From: JARICQ01 sp964428475
Lineage (GTDB): Bacteria; Bacillota; Clostridia; Tissierellales; Tissierellaceae
Assembly: GCA_964428475.1 (NCBI GenBank)
Contig: CAYRYO010000050.1
Span: 1-12,223, forward strand
Reading direction: 5' to 3'
DNA: 12,223 nucleotides
This document shows, in pieces, positions 1-7,631 of this stretch. The first letter of the stretch is position 1. The number at the start of each line of letters is the position of its first letter. A model generated the notes under the pieces. It was not told the origin of the DNA and ran no database searches. It saw nothing but the letters and a program-made list of their open reading frames with translations. Both the position numbers and the translations under genes were made by a program.

Positions 1-54
1 ATTATCTCTTTTTTCTATATCTACATTTACTAATAAATCTTCTATTTTTATCAC
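1..54 (-). CDS. Start of an unidentified gene, truncated by the window edge (GTG start)
   Basis: Only the first 18 codons lie in the window, reading MIKIEDLLVNVDIEKRDN with no stop. The call rests mainly on what precedes it. A near-consensus sigma-A promoter (98-126) points this way and would give a leader of roughly 35 nt. A purine-rich AAGGAAAGG stretch, a short-spaced ribosome binding site, sits directly before the GTG. The residues are too few to recognise a family. The two operator-like dyads on the promoter suggest a repressed, possibly autoregulated gene, but that is inference. It is separated from the VWA gene by 255 bp with hairpins and its own promoter, so it is probably not part of the AAA+/VWA operon. 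Confidence 0.45.
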   Translation of the reverse strand, partial: MIKIEDLLVNVDIEKRDN

Positions 55-76
55 CCTTTCCTTTTTATAATAACTA

Positions 77-126
77 ATGACTATATTGGTCAATTACATT
101 ATATTATCATTGACCTGCATAGTCAA
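77..126. promoter_or_regulatory. Pair of operator-like dyads, TGAC-N7-GTCA, flanking the -10 element
   Basis: TTGAC-N7-GTCAA occupies 110-126 and covers the -35 and spacer. ATGAC-N7-GTCAA, with one mismatch in the outer pair, occupies 77-93 and covers the expected transcription start. The centres (118 and 85) are 33 bp apart, about three helical turns, so both sites would face the same side of the DNA with the -10 between them. The inner half-sites also form a perfect 7-bp dyad, GGTCAAT (88-94) with ATTGACC (109-115). This layout suits a dimeric repressor bound cooperatively. The regulator is unknown. Confidence 0.5.
98..126 (-). promoter_or_regulatory. Sigma-A promoter for the gene starting at 54
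   Basis: On the minus strand TTGACT (121-126) and TATAAT (98-103) are separated by exactly 17 bp, which is 11 of 12 consensus positions at the ideal spacing. Transcription would start near 91, about 37 nt upstream of the GTG start. Confidence 0.75.
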
Positions 127-205
127 GTATTTTTAAAGTTTTTTCTTTTTTCCATAATAAGTTTTAAATCTTTCACTTATACTTCTTATTTATCTTGCTC
201 GATTC

Positions 206-267
206 TTGTTAGTGGATATGTTCCCACTAACAAAGCCATTGAATATCGTCTAAACACTCAATGGCTT
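206..267. repeat. Two tandem hairpins downstream of the VWA gene
   Basis: Two back-to-back perfect inverted repeats overlap by one base. Arms 206-215 and 224-233 (TTGTTAGTGG and its complement) enclose an 8-nt loop. Arms 233-242 and 258-267 (AAGCCATTGA and its complement) enclose a 15-nt loop. On the minus strand they follow the VWA stop by about 40 nt. The first hairpin transcribed is followed by TTTGTTAG, only a weak U tract, and the second has none. They may form a composite terminator or a 3'-end stabilising structure. CTTGTTAGT from the first arm recurs at 300-308. Confidence 0.55.
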
Positions 268-309
268 GAATTGTTGATATTATTAGCTCTTATCTATAAC
301 TTGTTAGTA

Positions 310-2247
310 TCATTTATTAAAAACAGATTTTATATTCTGTCCTATCGCCTTTAATAGTTCTTTTGGTAACTTTTCCACCTCTTCACCCACTATTATTCCG
401 TGGGATTCTTTATACCCTTCATTCCATACAAAATTAAATACCTTTTCATTTGCTTGGTTGTTTTTGCCTATTTGAAATCCATATACTATAACATTTTTAG
501 ATAATAATTCTTCTACAGCCTTCTTTGCCATTCCCGGAAAACTAGATGCACCATCTGTAATTTGGAAAACTATCTTTATTTGATTTCCTTTTCTAATTCT
601 AGTTTGATCTTGGCTTGTGATGGTATTGGATATTTCTTTTAAACAACTTCCATCATCTGTTGCACCATCTTTTCCATCTAAGTGTACAATTGAACGAATT
701 ATATCACTTTTTTCTTTTTCCTTTGCACCTCTATAATTAAATTCCTTAATATTATAATACCTGCTCCCAAAAAACCAGGTTTCTGTTCGAACCTCTATTT
801 TTTGCTTTAGTTTTTCTATATTATTTTCCAAATATCTATTAAAATCATCTATTGATAACAGTGTTACTGCTAAGGCCTTTCTTGCCGCATCTATTTTTCC
901 TTCATTCATTGAACCTGAATTATCTATAACAAAGGAAATTTCTATTTTCTCTGGTAATATATTTGTTTGAGATTCCAGCAGATATCTATTGAAAATTGAA
1001 AGCTTCTTGTAGTTCATTTTTTTCTCAGCCTCTACAAAGTCTGGATAAGAATGTATCAGATTATCTATGTCTAGTTTCCCCTTTACTTGATTATGTTTTT
1101 TTACGTTTATTTCTTTACTTTGATCCCCTATTAGTTTTTTCCAAAACCTTTTCATTTCATCTCTTTCTTTCTTCATTTTATTTGAATAAAATCGAAAAAG
1201 TTCTTGATCATCCTGACTTATTCCATAGGATTCCAAATTTATCTTGCCTTCCATAATACTTTCCATATCTGCTATTATATTTTTTTCTTGATCTGCCAGT
1301 TCTTCTACAATCTTTTCAACTTCTTCTTGGGTTGATTCTAGTGAATCTTGTATTTCATCTGTCTTAAATTGCTCAAAGATACCATTGCTTTCTTGAAGAT
1401 TGTCTTCTTTCTGTCCTGTTGACCTGTGAAGTTCCATTTCATCAATTTCCTGTTTCCACAGCTTCTCAAATGTTGGAAATACAAAAGAACGAATAAATGG
1501 ATCCCTTTCGATAATTCCTTCTTCCTTATTTATCTGTCTTATTAACTCATGTCGAATAAATTCGTAAAAAGACATATTAAAAATTTTCTCATGGAAGGGA
1601 TTTTCAGTAACTCCTTCTATTTCAGGTTCTTGCTTATATAGCTCAATAGTTATAAAATTATTGATAAAGGCTCTATGCCTGGGCATCTTAGCAATTGACT
1701 CATTGCTTCTTCCTGTTTGCTTCATATATAAAATAATTTTTTTAAAGTTTTGATCATCCCTATATATAGGACATATCTGCAAAACCCTTAGGAAAGAAAG
1801 ATACTTATCAAATGAATATAAAAAATCTACAACTTCCTTCTTTACATAATTTGATATAATACTCGGTCTATATGCTGGGTCCTCCCCAAGCCCATCTTTT
1901 CTTATTCTAGATAAAATATAATTGGACATATGATCTATTTCTTTTTGCCAGTCCTTTCTCCTGTTTGAATATCTTCCAGGTTCTTTCTTCCAATCAGAAT
2001 ATAAAGCCAACTCATAATATATATGCCACATAATTTGATTTTCATCTAGGTTTTTATTTAAAAAACTTGCCAAAGGTAGATATAAAGTGCCATTAGAAGG
2101 GTTAAATACAAATCTTTTCAACTTTTCCTCTGGCATATATATTAAACTGGAATCTCTGGTAAAGGTAGCAAGGGACCTTTGTTCTTTGCGTATAAACTCT
2201 TCACAGTGTTTTTTAGCTTCTTCAATCAAACCTTCTTCATCAAACAT
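310..2247 (-). CDS. VWA-domain protein, partner of the MoxR-like AAA+ ATPase
   Basis: A 645-residue cytoplasmic protein with no signal peptide or membrane segment. The C-terminal third is a von Willebrand factor A domain with an intact MIDAS metal site: DNSGS (D442, S444, S446), T530 in GATDDG, and D565 in ITDGASS. These normally hold Mg2+ and grip an acidic residue of a partner. The N-terminal half is helical and includes WHIYYELALY (near 74-83), which resembles a decayed HExxH helix. An acidic, probably coiled linker spans about 280-335. I start it at 2247 because AGGAGGTGG lies just upstream; the in-frame extension to 2310 would lie inside the previous gene. The TAG of that gene overlaps this ribosome binding site and the gap is 10 bp, so translation is probably coupled. 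By analogy with RavA/ViaA, NorQ/NorD and CoxD/CoxE, it should be the client-binding partner of the ATPase. The client is unknown. Confidence 0.88.
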   Translation of the reverse strand: MFDEEGLIEEAKKHCEEFIRKEQRSLATFTRDSSLIYMPEEKLKRFVFNPSNGTLYLPLASFLNKNLDENQIMWHIYYELALYSDWKKEPGRYSNRRKDWQKEIDHMSNYILSRIRKDGLGEDPAYRPSIISNYVKKEVVDFLYSFDKYLSFLRVLQICPIYRDDQNFKKIILYMKQTGRSNESIAKMPRHRAFINNFITIELYKQEPEIEGVTENPFHEKIFNMSFYEFIRHELIRQINKEEGIIERDPFIRSFVFPTFEKLWKQEIDEMELHRSTGQKEDNLQESNGIFEQFKTDEIQDSLESTQEEVEKIVEELADQEKNIIADMESIMEGKINLESYGISQDDQELFRFYSNKMKKERDEMKRFWKKLIGDQSKEINVKKHNQVKGKLDIDNLIHSYPDFVEAEKKMNYKKLSIFNRYLLESQTNILPEKIEISFVIDNSGSMNEGKIDAARKALAVTLLSIDDFNRYLENNIEKLKQKIEVRTETWFFGSRYYNIKEFNYRGAKEKEKSDIIRSIVHLDGKDGATDDGSCLKEISNTITSQDQTRIRKGNQIKIVFQITDGASSFPGMAKKAVEELLSKNVIVYGFQIGKNNQANEKVFNFVWNEGYKESHGIIVGEEVEKLPKELLKAIGQNIKSVFNK

Positions 2248-2257
2248 AAGCCACCTC

Positions 2258-5200
2258 CTATTGATATAAGGGCATATTCCAAAGGTCCTCTGGTGTACGG
2301 ATCCTGTCAATATCTAAGATATTTAGTTTCCCTCCAATATCCATTAGCAAATAATTTGAAGAAGTTATTTTAAATACAGTTGTAAAAAACATATTTTCGA
2401 TTGTAACATCCTCATTCAAATCCCATATATTAAAATTTTCTTCAAATAAATATATTAGACCATCTTCACTTAAGACTACTGCTGTTCCATCTTTAGATTC
2501 AATATCAAATAAATTACCTTTTAAATTATCCCCTTCTATTATTTTATCTTCCAATAAGGTAATAATTTTAAAATTCCCCTTATTTCCTGCTACCATAATA
2601 GATTTTTTATCTGCATTCTCATACTCTAAAAGCCTTATCTTTCTGATTCTGCCTCTGAATACATCTACTTCCCCTATAAAATTAAATTCTTCGTTCTCAT
2701 ATTTAATAAAATAAATTATTCCATATTTTGTTCCCACTACAAAAAAATCATCCTCTATCTTTTCCATAGTAGCCCAATCTAAAATAGTACAACTTGCATC
2801 CCTATGATGGACTAAAGAATACTTATTATCTTTTTCTGTTACTTCGACTATATTCAGCTTATCTTTTTCATCTACCACTACAAAAGTATTGTTTCTAACA
2901 TCTAACACATTTCTAAATTCCTTAAAGTGGCAATTATGGCTAATTTCTTCTATCATTATTTCCTCATCTACATTTGGTAATTTATTAGAATCATCAATTG
3001 AAAGAATATAGGCCCCTCCCCCTACGCCTAAAAGCAAAATGTTTCCGTGATTTAATTTGTATATAATAGATATTCTTTCTTTTATTCCTTTTATGTCCTT
3101 ACTCCACTCTACTTGAATTTTCCCCTTAGAAGAATCTATGGGAAAATCTATATAAAAAAACTTAACCTTTCCATTTAGACCGTTTACTATAAAAAGATTT
3201 TCATTGATTCTTAATATATTCTTAGGAAAGCCATTGAAACTACAATTTCCAAGTTCTTCAATAGGCATTATCTTCATGGAAGTTTCCTTAGTTTTATTTC
3301 CATATAGCCTATAATAGGGAATTAAATCTTTCAGAAGCTCTTCTTCTATTTGTGAAAGTCTTTCCAGCTCTTTTTCAAAATCATCATCTAAATTTCCAGT
3401 TTCCTTACATTCATTTAGCATTTTTCTTAAGGCTTTAATCCGGGTTTTATAATCTTCTCCATTAACAGACAGCTTTGGTTTCATATTCCTCCCCTCATTC
3501 TCCTCTAAATATTCCAGTAGTTTTTTTGAATGGTCTAAGTGATATAATCCCTGGTCCAATTCCTGATATTTTTTACTATGAATCTTTGAAACATCTTCCA
3601 TATTTGCTTGAAAAACTTTCATTAATTCCTCTGGGATCTTTTTTCTTTCAGGCCCTTTACCAAATATAAGGTGAACCATGTCCAAATAACTTAAGGTTTC
3701 TATTTCTGGACGGATATATTTATATGGCCGGGTACGAATTTCCTCGTATATAGTTGTTCCTTCCCCCATAGCCTTTGTTTCAACATTCCATCCTTGACTT
3801 GCAGGGAAGAATCCAAAACGTACTGCCTGTGATAATATATAATTTTGATCATCGGCATATGTAATTGAACTTATAAATCCATCCCACAGAGCTTTAGATA
3901 AGTCCTTATCTTCACCTTGATTCCAATTATCCATAATATGTAAAATATTACGAACAGATAGTACAGCTTCCCTTAATTCTAATTCTTCTCTGGAAGAATC
4001 ACTTTCTAATCCATTATCTTTCCATTTACCCATGAAAACATTTTGGGTGACTCTACATAGTTGAGAAAATCTAAATAATTCTTCTAATGTTCTTTTAGAA
4101 TCAGGTATATGAATATTACCATTTTGATCAGCTAATCCCGTTAATATTACTCTAAAAAGCTGATTCTTTTCTCGTAATTCTTGATCCTCTAGTGAGCCTG
4201 TTATACTTTGGGGTACATAATTATATTCAATAGTTACAAATCTTGATTTAAAAGCTGGATTTAATTCATTTGTTCCTTCATAATTAACCATTTCAGTAGA
4301 TAAGTTCCCTGTACCTATAAATCCAAATCCAGGCTTAATCATCACCGGACCAACTCCAGTTATATAGGCTGTACTTCCTGCATGGCGCTGCAAAATATCA
4401 TTTAATCCAATTAAATTTTGCATTGCAATAGTGTTTAATTCGTCTACAATTACAGGACGACCTTCCTTTACTGCGGTTAGAATTTCTCTTTCTATTTTTT
4501 TAATTTCAGTACCAAAAGCACTATTACTTGCCACTAATAAGTCAGAGAAGCTCTTCCATATTTGAATCTTTAGCTGCAATTGTTCCTCATTTGTCATTTC
4601 ATCTAATCTTTCCTTATGATTATCCATCCAATCATAAAAGTCCTCTATAATCATATTTAAATAATCTACGAAGGAACCTTGAGAAAAGCTATGATTAAGG
4701 GACAGTGTTTTCTCTACAAACATATCCTCATAAGTTAGGTTATGGGAACCAGAAATAAACAGGGGTTGTAAAGCTTCTATTTCCTCTTTACTTCCGTTAA
4801 TTAAAATATCCTTGTAGTACTGTTTCCTTTCCTCATTAAACTCTTTAAACTTCTTAAGTGCATCCTTTTCTGCAACATTTGGATTTAGAGAAAACCAATC
4901 ATTCATTTTTTCCTCTAGTTCTCTTTGAATTCTGCTTTCTATTGTAAAATCCAGTGCTGCTTCAGTTGCCAATTGTGTCTTTCCACTTCCTAAATGTCCT
5001 ACAATATATACAGGTACTCCCAAGTTCAATGAGTCTATTACTTTTCCTTTTGCCTCAAGCACATAAGGTACATTTACTAAACACTGTCTTTTTTTATCTT
5101 CTATATCTTTTATTAACTGCTGTTTGTAATAAAGCTCCCAGGCTTCTTTAGACTCTTTTAAATTCCTTTCTAATTCTTCTTCCAGTCTTTTTATAGCGTC

Positions 5201-5590
5201 AACACGATATCTTGTGGCTGAATTGCTGCCATAATGACGAGAGTTATTAACTTCCCTGTTAACTCTTCTTTCCCAGTTGAGAAAAAATCGTTGGTATTCA
5301 ATTAAGTTTTTGATTTCTTCTATTTCCCTTCCTTTCTCTACTGTTTCTTTTTCTATATAAGCTACATATCTTTCATAATAAAAATTATTTTTTCTAGTTT
5401 CAGAAATACTTTCCATTTTTCTTTTATCAAGTCTTCTAAATGTTCTAAAAAATTCTCCTTGCTCTTCTACTTTTTTATCATTTTCATCTTCTAAGGAATT
5501 TAAGGCCTTAACTCTCAGGTCTTCTTTATAGCACTCTTCCATTTCTTCTATAGTAGGGATATGATTTTCCCTAGGCACCTTTCCTAACAT
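2258..5590 (-). CDS. MoxR-like AAA+ ATPase with C-terminal seven-repeat beta-propeller
   Basis: A 1110-residue fusion. Residues 1-175 are charged and helical. The AAA+ core has Walker A GHLGSGKT (198-205), Walker B VIVDELN (380-386), sensor 1 in FIGTGNL (424-430) and NELNPAFKSRF (441-451), whose R450 is the likely arginine finger. These motifs place it with MoxR/AAA_5 ATPases. The gap between Walker A and B is about 175 residues, far longer than in ordinary MoxR proteins, because of helical insertions around 215-275 and 305-375. From about 774 to the end, seven repeats of hydrophobic strands with a Gly-containing turn, about 45-50 residues apart, suggest a WD40-like seven-bladed propeller. 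I choose 5590 over 5608 because AAGGAGGAAGG sits ideally before it and would otherwise be coded as KEEG. It is the first gene of an operon with the VWA gene. The likely role is ATP-driven remodelling of an unknown client. Confidence 0.85.
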   Translation of the reverse strand: MLGKVPRENHIPTIEEMEECYKEDLRVKALNSLEDENDKKVEEQGEFFRTFRRLDKRKMESISETRKNNFYYERYVAYIEKETVEKGREIEEIKNLIEYQRFFLNWERRVNREVNNSRHYGSNSATRYRVDAIKRLEEELERNLKESKEAWELYYKQQLIKDIEDKKRQCLVNVPYVLEAKGKVIDSLNLGVPVYIVGHLGSGKTQLATEAALDFTIESRIQRELEEKMNDWFSLNPNVAEKDALKKFKEFNEERKQYYKDILINGSKEEIEALQPLFISGSHNLTYEDMFVEKTLSLNHSFSQGSFVDYLNMIIEDFYDWMDNHKERLDEMTNEEQLQLKIQIWKSFSDLLVASNSAFGTEIKKIEREILTAVKEGRPVIVDELNTIAMQNLIGLNDILQRHAGSTAYITGVGPVMIKPGFGFIGTGNLSTEMVNYEGTNELNPAFKSRFVTIEYNYVPQSITGSLEDQELREKNQLFRVILTGLADQNGNIHIPDSKRTLEELFRFSQLCRVTQNVFMGKWKDNGLESDSSREELELREAVLSVRNILHIMDNWNQGEDKDLSKALWDGFISSITYADDQNYILSQAVRFGFFPASQGWNVETKAMGEGTTIYEEIRTRPYKYIRPEIETLSYLDMVHLIFGKGPERKKIPEELMKVFQANMEDVSKIHSKKYQELDQGLYHLDHSKKLLEYLEENEGRNMKPKLSVNGEDYKTRIKALRKMLNECKETGNLDDDFEKELERLSQIEEELLKDLIPYYRLYGNKTKETSMKIMPIEELGNCSFNGFPKNILRINENLFIVNGLNGKVKFFYIDFPIDSSKGKIQVEWSKDIKGIKERISIIYKLNHGNILLLGVGGGAYILSIDDSNKLPNVDEEIMIEEISHNCHFKEFRNVLDVRNNTFVVVDEKDKLNIVEVTEKDNKYSLVHHRDASCTILDWATMEKIEDDFFVVGTKYGIIYFIKYENEEFNFIGEVDVFRGRIRKIRLLEYENADKKSIMVAGNKGNFKIITLLEDKIIEGDNLKGNLFDIESKDGTAVVLSEDGLIYLFEENFNIWDLNEDVTIENMFFTTVFKITSSNYLLMDIGGKLNILDIDRIRTPEDLWNMPLYQ

Positions 5591-5613
5591 AAATCCTTCC
5601 TCCTTCATCGTAT

Positions 5614-5642
5614 AATATAAATTGAAATCCCATTTTTTTTAA
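5614..5642 (-). promoter_or_regulatory. Weak candidate promoter for the AAA+/VWA operon
   Basis: On the minus strand TATATT (5614-5619) lies 17 bp after TTAAAA (5637-5642), which matches only 4 of 6 at -35. Transcription would begin near 5607, just before the ribosome binding site. It overlaps the hairpin at 5620-5657. No better promoter is visible between ohyA and this operon, so readthrough from ohyA is an alternative. Confidence 0.25.
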
Positions 5643-5657
5643 AATGGGATTTCAATT
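5620..5657 (-). terminator. Strong hairpin between ohyA and the AAA+/VWA operon
   Basis: A perfect 17-bp inverted repeat, AATTGAAATCCCATTTT and its complement, around a 4-nt loop, lying 22 bp after the ohyA stop. A weak U-rich stretch (TTTATATTATA) follows on the minus strand. It most likely terminates ohyA transcripts, perhaps partially. It also ends only about 30 bp before the start codon of the ATPase gene. Confidence 0.6.
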
Positions 5658-5679
5658 AAATTGTCAGATTTGGTTTTTG

Positions 5680-7473
5680 TTAAATAATTCCATATTCCTT
5701 CAATAATATTTCAATTTCTGTTCCTTCTGTTTTTTGTAATATCATTTGCTTCATCATAGGCGATATATTGATTTCTGGTTTTTCACCGTCTAACAGATTC
5801 TTACCAGCACTTAATAAGTAACGTATATCATATCTTGAAGCATAAACTTCAGGAACCCCCTTTTCAACCCCAGTTAAAACATATACTGCTTCCATAGCTG
5901 TACGTCCTGAATATTCAATAGTAAAGACAGTATCACGTCCAGGATCATCTAAGGTTTCAGCAAATTGTCCTAGGAAAGCAAAGTTTACTGCATTCTTTGG
6001 TACAACATATGGCCTATCTCCAGATTCACGTGGCATAAATTGAGATGTAATAAATGGCATCATAACAGGAACTGCAGTACAACTTTTAGCTAATTCTTCT
6101 ATTTCCTCTACAGCTACCCCTATATGATATAGCCATTCCTTTGTGATTTCCTTACCAGTACAATCTCTCATAGGTTTTTTAATATAGTCCCCTGGAATGT
6201 CTGAGAATAATCCATATACCCAAACAACAACATCTTTTTCAGGTTGCCCATAGTATTGTTCTTGACGATTTATTGTCCAGCTCATTAACCATGAAGAGTC
6301 TAAGGCTGTAACTATACCGCCTGTTACAGTACGACCACCATATGGTGAACGCTTTATAATCTTTTCGATATAGTCAGGAACACGTTCATCATGGCAAGTT
6401 ACTGTACAAGATTCCCAATTAGACTTTTCCGGATCCGTACAAAATTTATCTGGCCTTCCAAATTCATCTGATTGCTCTGCTATATTCCTCCATAGTGTCC
6501 AACATCCACCTGGCTCTTTGTTAAACGCAGCTGGAGTATTATCATCACCATATCCAGATCCTTCAGTCATAGAGCCATTAGTTATGAATACTAGGTCATT
6601 TTCTGTTAAATTAATAGAAACATCTTTCCCATCTTTATCTCGTGCAACTATTCTTTTAGCAAGCTTTTTATCTTCTGTAATTGAAAATTCAACATTATCA
6701 ACAGTAATTCCATATTCAAACTTAGCCCCATGATCTTCTAAATATTTAACCATTGGCTTTACAAAGGAAGTATATTGATCGTGACGTGAAAACTGTAAAG
6801 CTGAAAGGTCTGGTAAGCCCCCAACATGATGAATAAAACGATTCATATATAGTTTCATCTCTAAGGCACTATGCCAGTTTTCAAAAGCAAACATTGTTCT
6901 CCAGTATGTCCAGAAGTCACTACTTAACAGTTCTTCAGAGAATATATCTTCTATAGTTTTATTTTCTAGACTCTCATCTGACATCATTACAAAGCCAGCT
7001 AACTCCATTGATAATTCTTGTCCTAAATTAAACTTGCCATTATCATAGCGTTCACCCTGGTTTTTAGTAATACGGCAATTACTAGAGTTTGGATCATCAT
7101 AATTTGTATAGTAAAAATGATCTAATACAGTCATACTAGGATCTTCTGTAGATGGTAATGAACTGAATAAATTCCATAAGACTTCAAAGTAATGTCCCAT
7201 TTCACGTCCACCACGTGCTACATAACCTACGTTTTGACGAACTGCTCCATCTAAAGATCCACCTGGAATATCTAATTGTTCTAAAAATGTAATTTTTTCA
7301 CCGTCCATATGGGAATCACGTATTAAAAAACACCCAGCGGCTAAAGCACCTATTCCTGTACCAATTAAATAAGCTTTTTTATCTTCTATTCCCTCAGGCT
7401 TTCTTGCATTTACCAAAGAATGATAAGTTCCGTTTGTAAGCTTAAGTCTATTATCAAATGTTTTTAATTTCAT
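5680..7473 (-). CDS. ohyA: Oleate hydratase (fatty acid double-bond hydratase, MCRA family)
   Basis: A 597-residue, full-length member of the 'myosin-cross-reactive antigen' family, EC 4.2.1.53. It adds water across the cis-9 double bond of free unsaturated fatty acids, giving 10-hydroxy fatty acids such as 10-hydroxystearate. FAD is a structural cofactor. The Rossmann motif GTGIGALA (38-45) ends with E65. The family signature ARGGREM is at 86-92; E91 and Y209 (in EMKLYMNRF) probably match the catalytic Glu/Tyr pair of characterised enzymes, by my own alignment. Conserved blocks such as FAFENWHSALEM and RFIHHVGGLPDL are present. No signal peptide is seen; the family acts at the inner membrane face on imported or host-derived fatty acids and detoxifies them. 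GAGGAG lies before the ATG at 7473. It follows a TetR gene on the same strand, separated by a terminator, and has a 12-bp palindrome in its leader. Confidence 0.95.
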   Translation of the reverse strand: MKLKTFDNRLKLTNGTYHSLVNARKPEGIEDKKAYLIGTGIGALAAGCFLIRDSHMDGEKITFLEQLDIPGGSLDGAVRQNVGYVARGGREMGHYFEVLWNLFSSLPSTEDPSMTVLDHFYYTNYDDPNSSNCRITKNQGERYDNGKFNLGQELSMELAGFVMMSDESLENKTIEDIFSEELLSSDFWTYWRTMFAFENWHSALEMKLYMNRFIHHVGGLPDLSALQFSRHDQYTSFVKPMVKYLEDHGAKFEYGITVDNVEFSITEDKKLAKRIVARDKDGKDVSINLTENDLVFITNGSMTEGSGYGDDNTPAAFNKEPGGCWTLWRNIAEQSDEFGRPDKFCTDPEKSNWESCTVTCHDERVPDYIEKIIKRSPYGGRTVTGGIVTALDSSWLMSWTINRQEQYYGQPEKDVVVWVYGLFSDIPGDYIKKPMRDCTGKEITKEWLYHIGVAVEEIEELAKSCTAVPVMMPFITSQFMPRESGDRPYVVPKNAVNFAFLGQFAETLDDPGRDTVFTIEYSGRTAMEAVYVLTGVEKGVPEVYASRYDIRYLLSAGKNLLDGEKPEINISPMMKQMILQKTEGTEIEILLKEYGII

Positions 7474-7499
7474 AACTATCTCCTCTTTCTTAAATATTT

Positions 7500-7511
7500 A
7501 GCAGGCCTGCT
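7500..7511. promoter_or_regulatory. Palindrome in the ohyA leader, possible operator
   Basis: AGCAGGCCTGCT is a perfect 12-bp palindrome 27 bp upstream of the ohyA start, and G+C-rich in an A+T-rich leader. It sits between a possible -10 (TATTAT near 7524-7529, minus strand, no clear -35) and the ribosome binding site. It could bind a dimeric regulator such as the neighbouring TetR protein, or simply form a short stem. Confidence 0.3.
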
Positions 7512-7557
7512 TTCTCTAAATCTATAATAACCCTTTCCTACATCCTTTTCATTAGAC

Positions 7558-7600
7558 AAATAAAGCCTAGTGTCGGAATATCCAACACTAGGCTTTATTT
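7558..7600 (-). terminator. Intrinsic terminator after the TetR gene
   Basis: Perfect 16-bp arms (7558-7573 and 7585-7600, AAATAAAGCCTAGTGT and its complement) enclose an 11-nt loop, part of which can pair further. The A/T-rich ends make it potentially bidirectional. It lies 32 bp after the TetR stop, so ohyA probably has its own promoter or is reached by partial readthrough. Confidence 0.8.
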
Positions 7601-7631
7601 ATCTGGTTTATGGGCACTATAAGTCATATGC

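Noticed and set aside
2248..2310. N-terminal extension of the VWA protein from an ATG at 2310
   Set aside because: It lies within the coding end of the ATPase gene, has no ribosome binding site and looks unlike the rest of the protein. The start at 2247 has a strong AGGAGGTGG.
5591..5608. Six-residue extension of the ATPase from an ATG at 5608
   Set aside because: The extension codons are the ribosome binding site of the better start at 5590.
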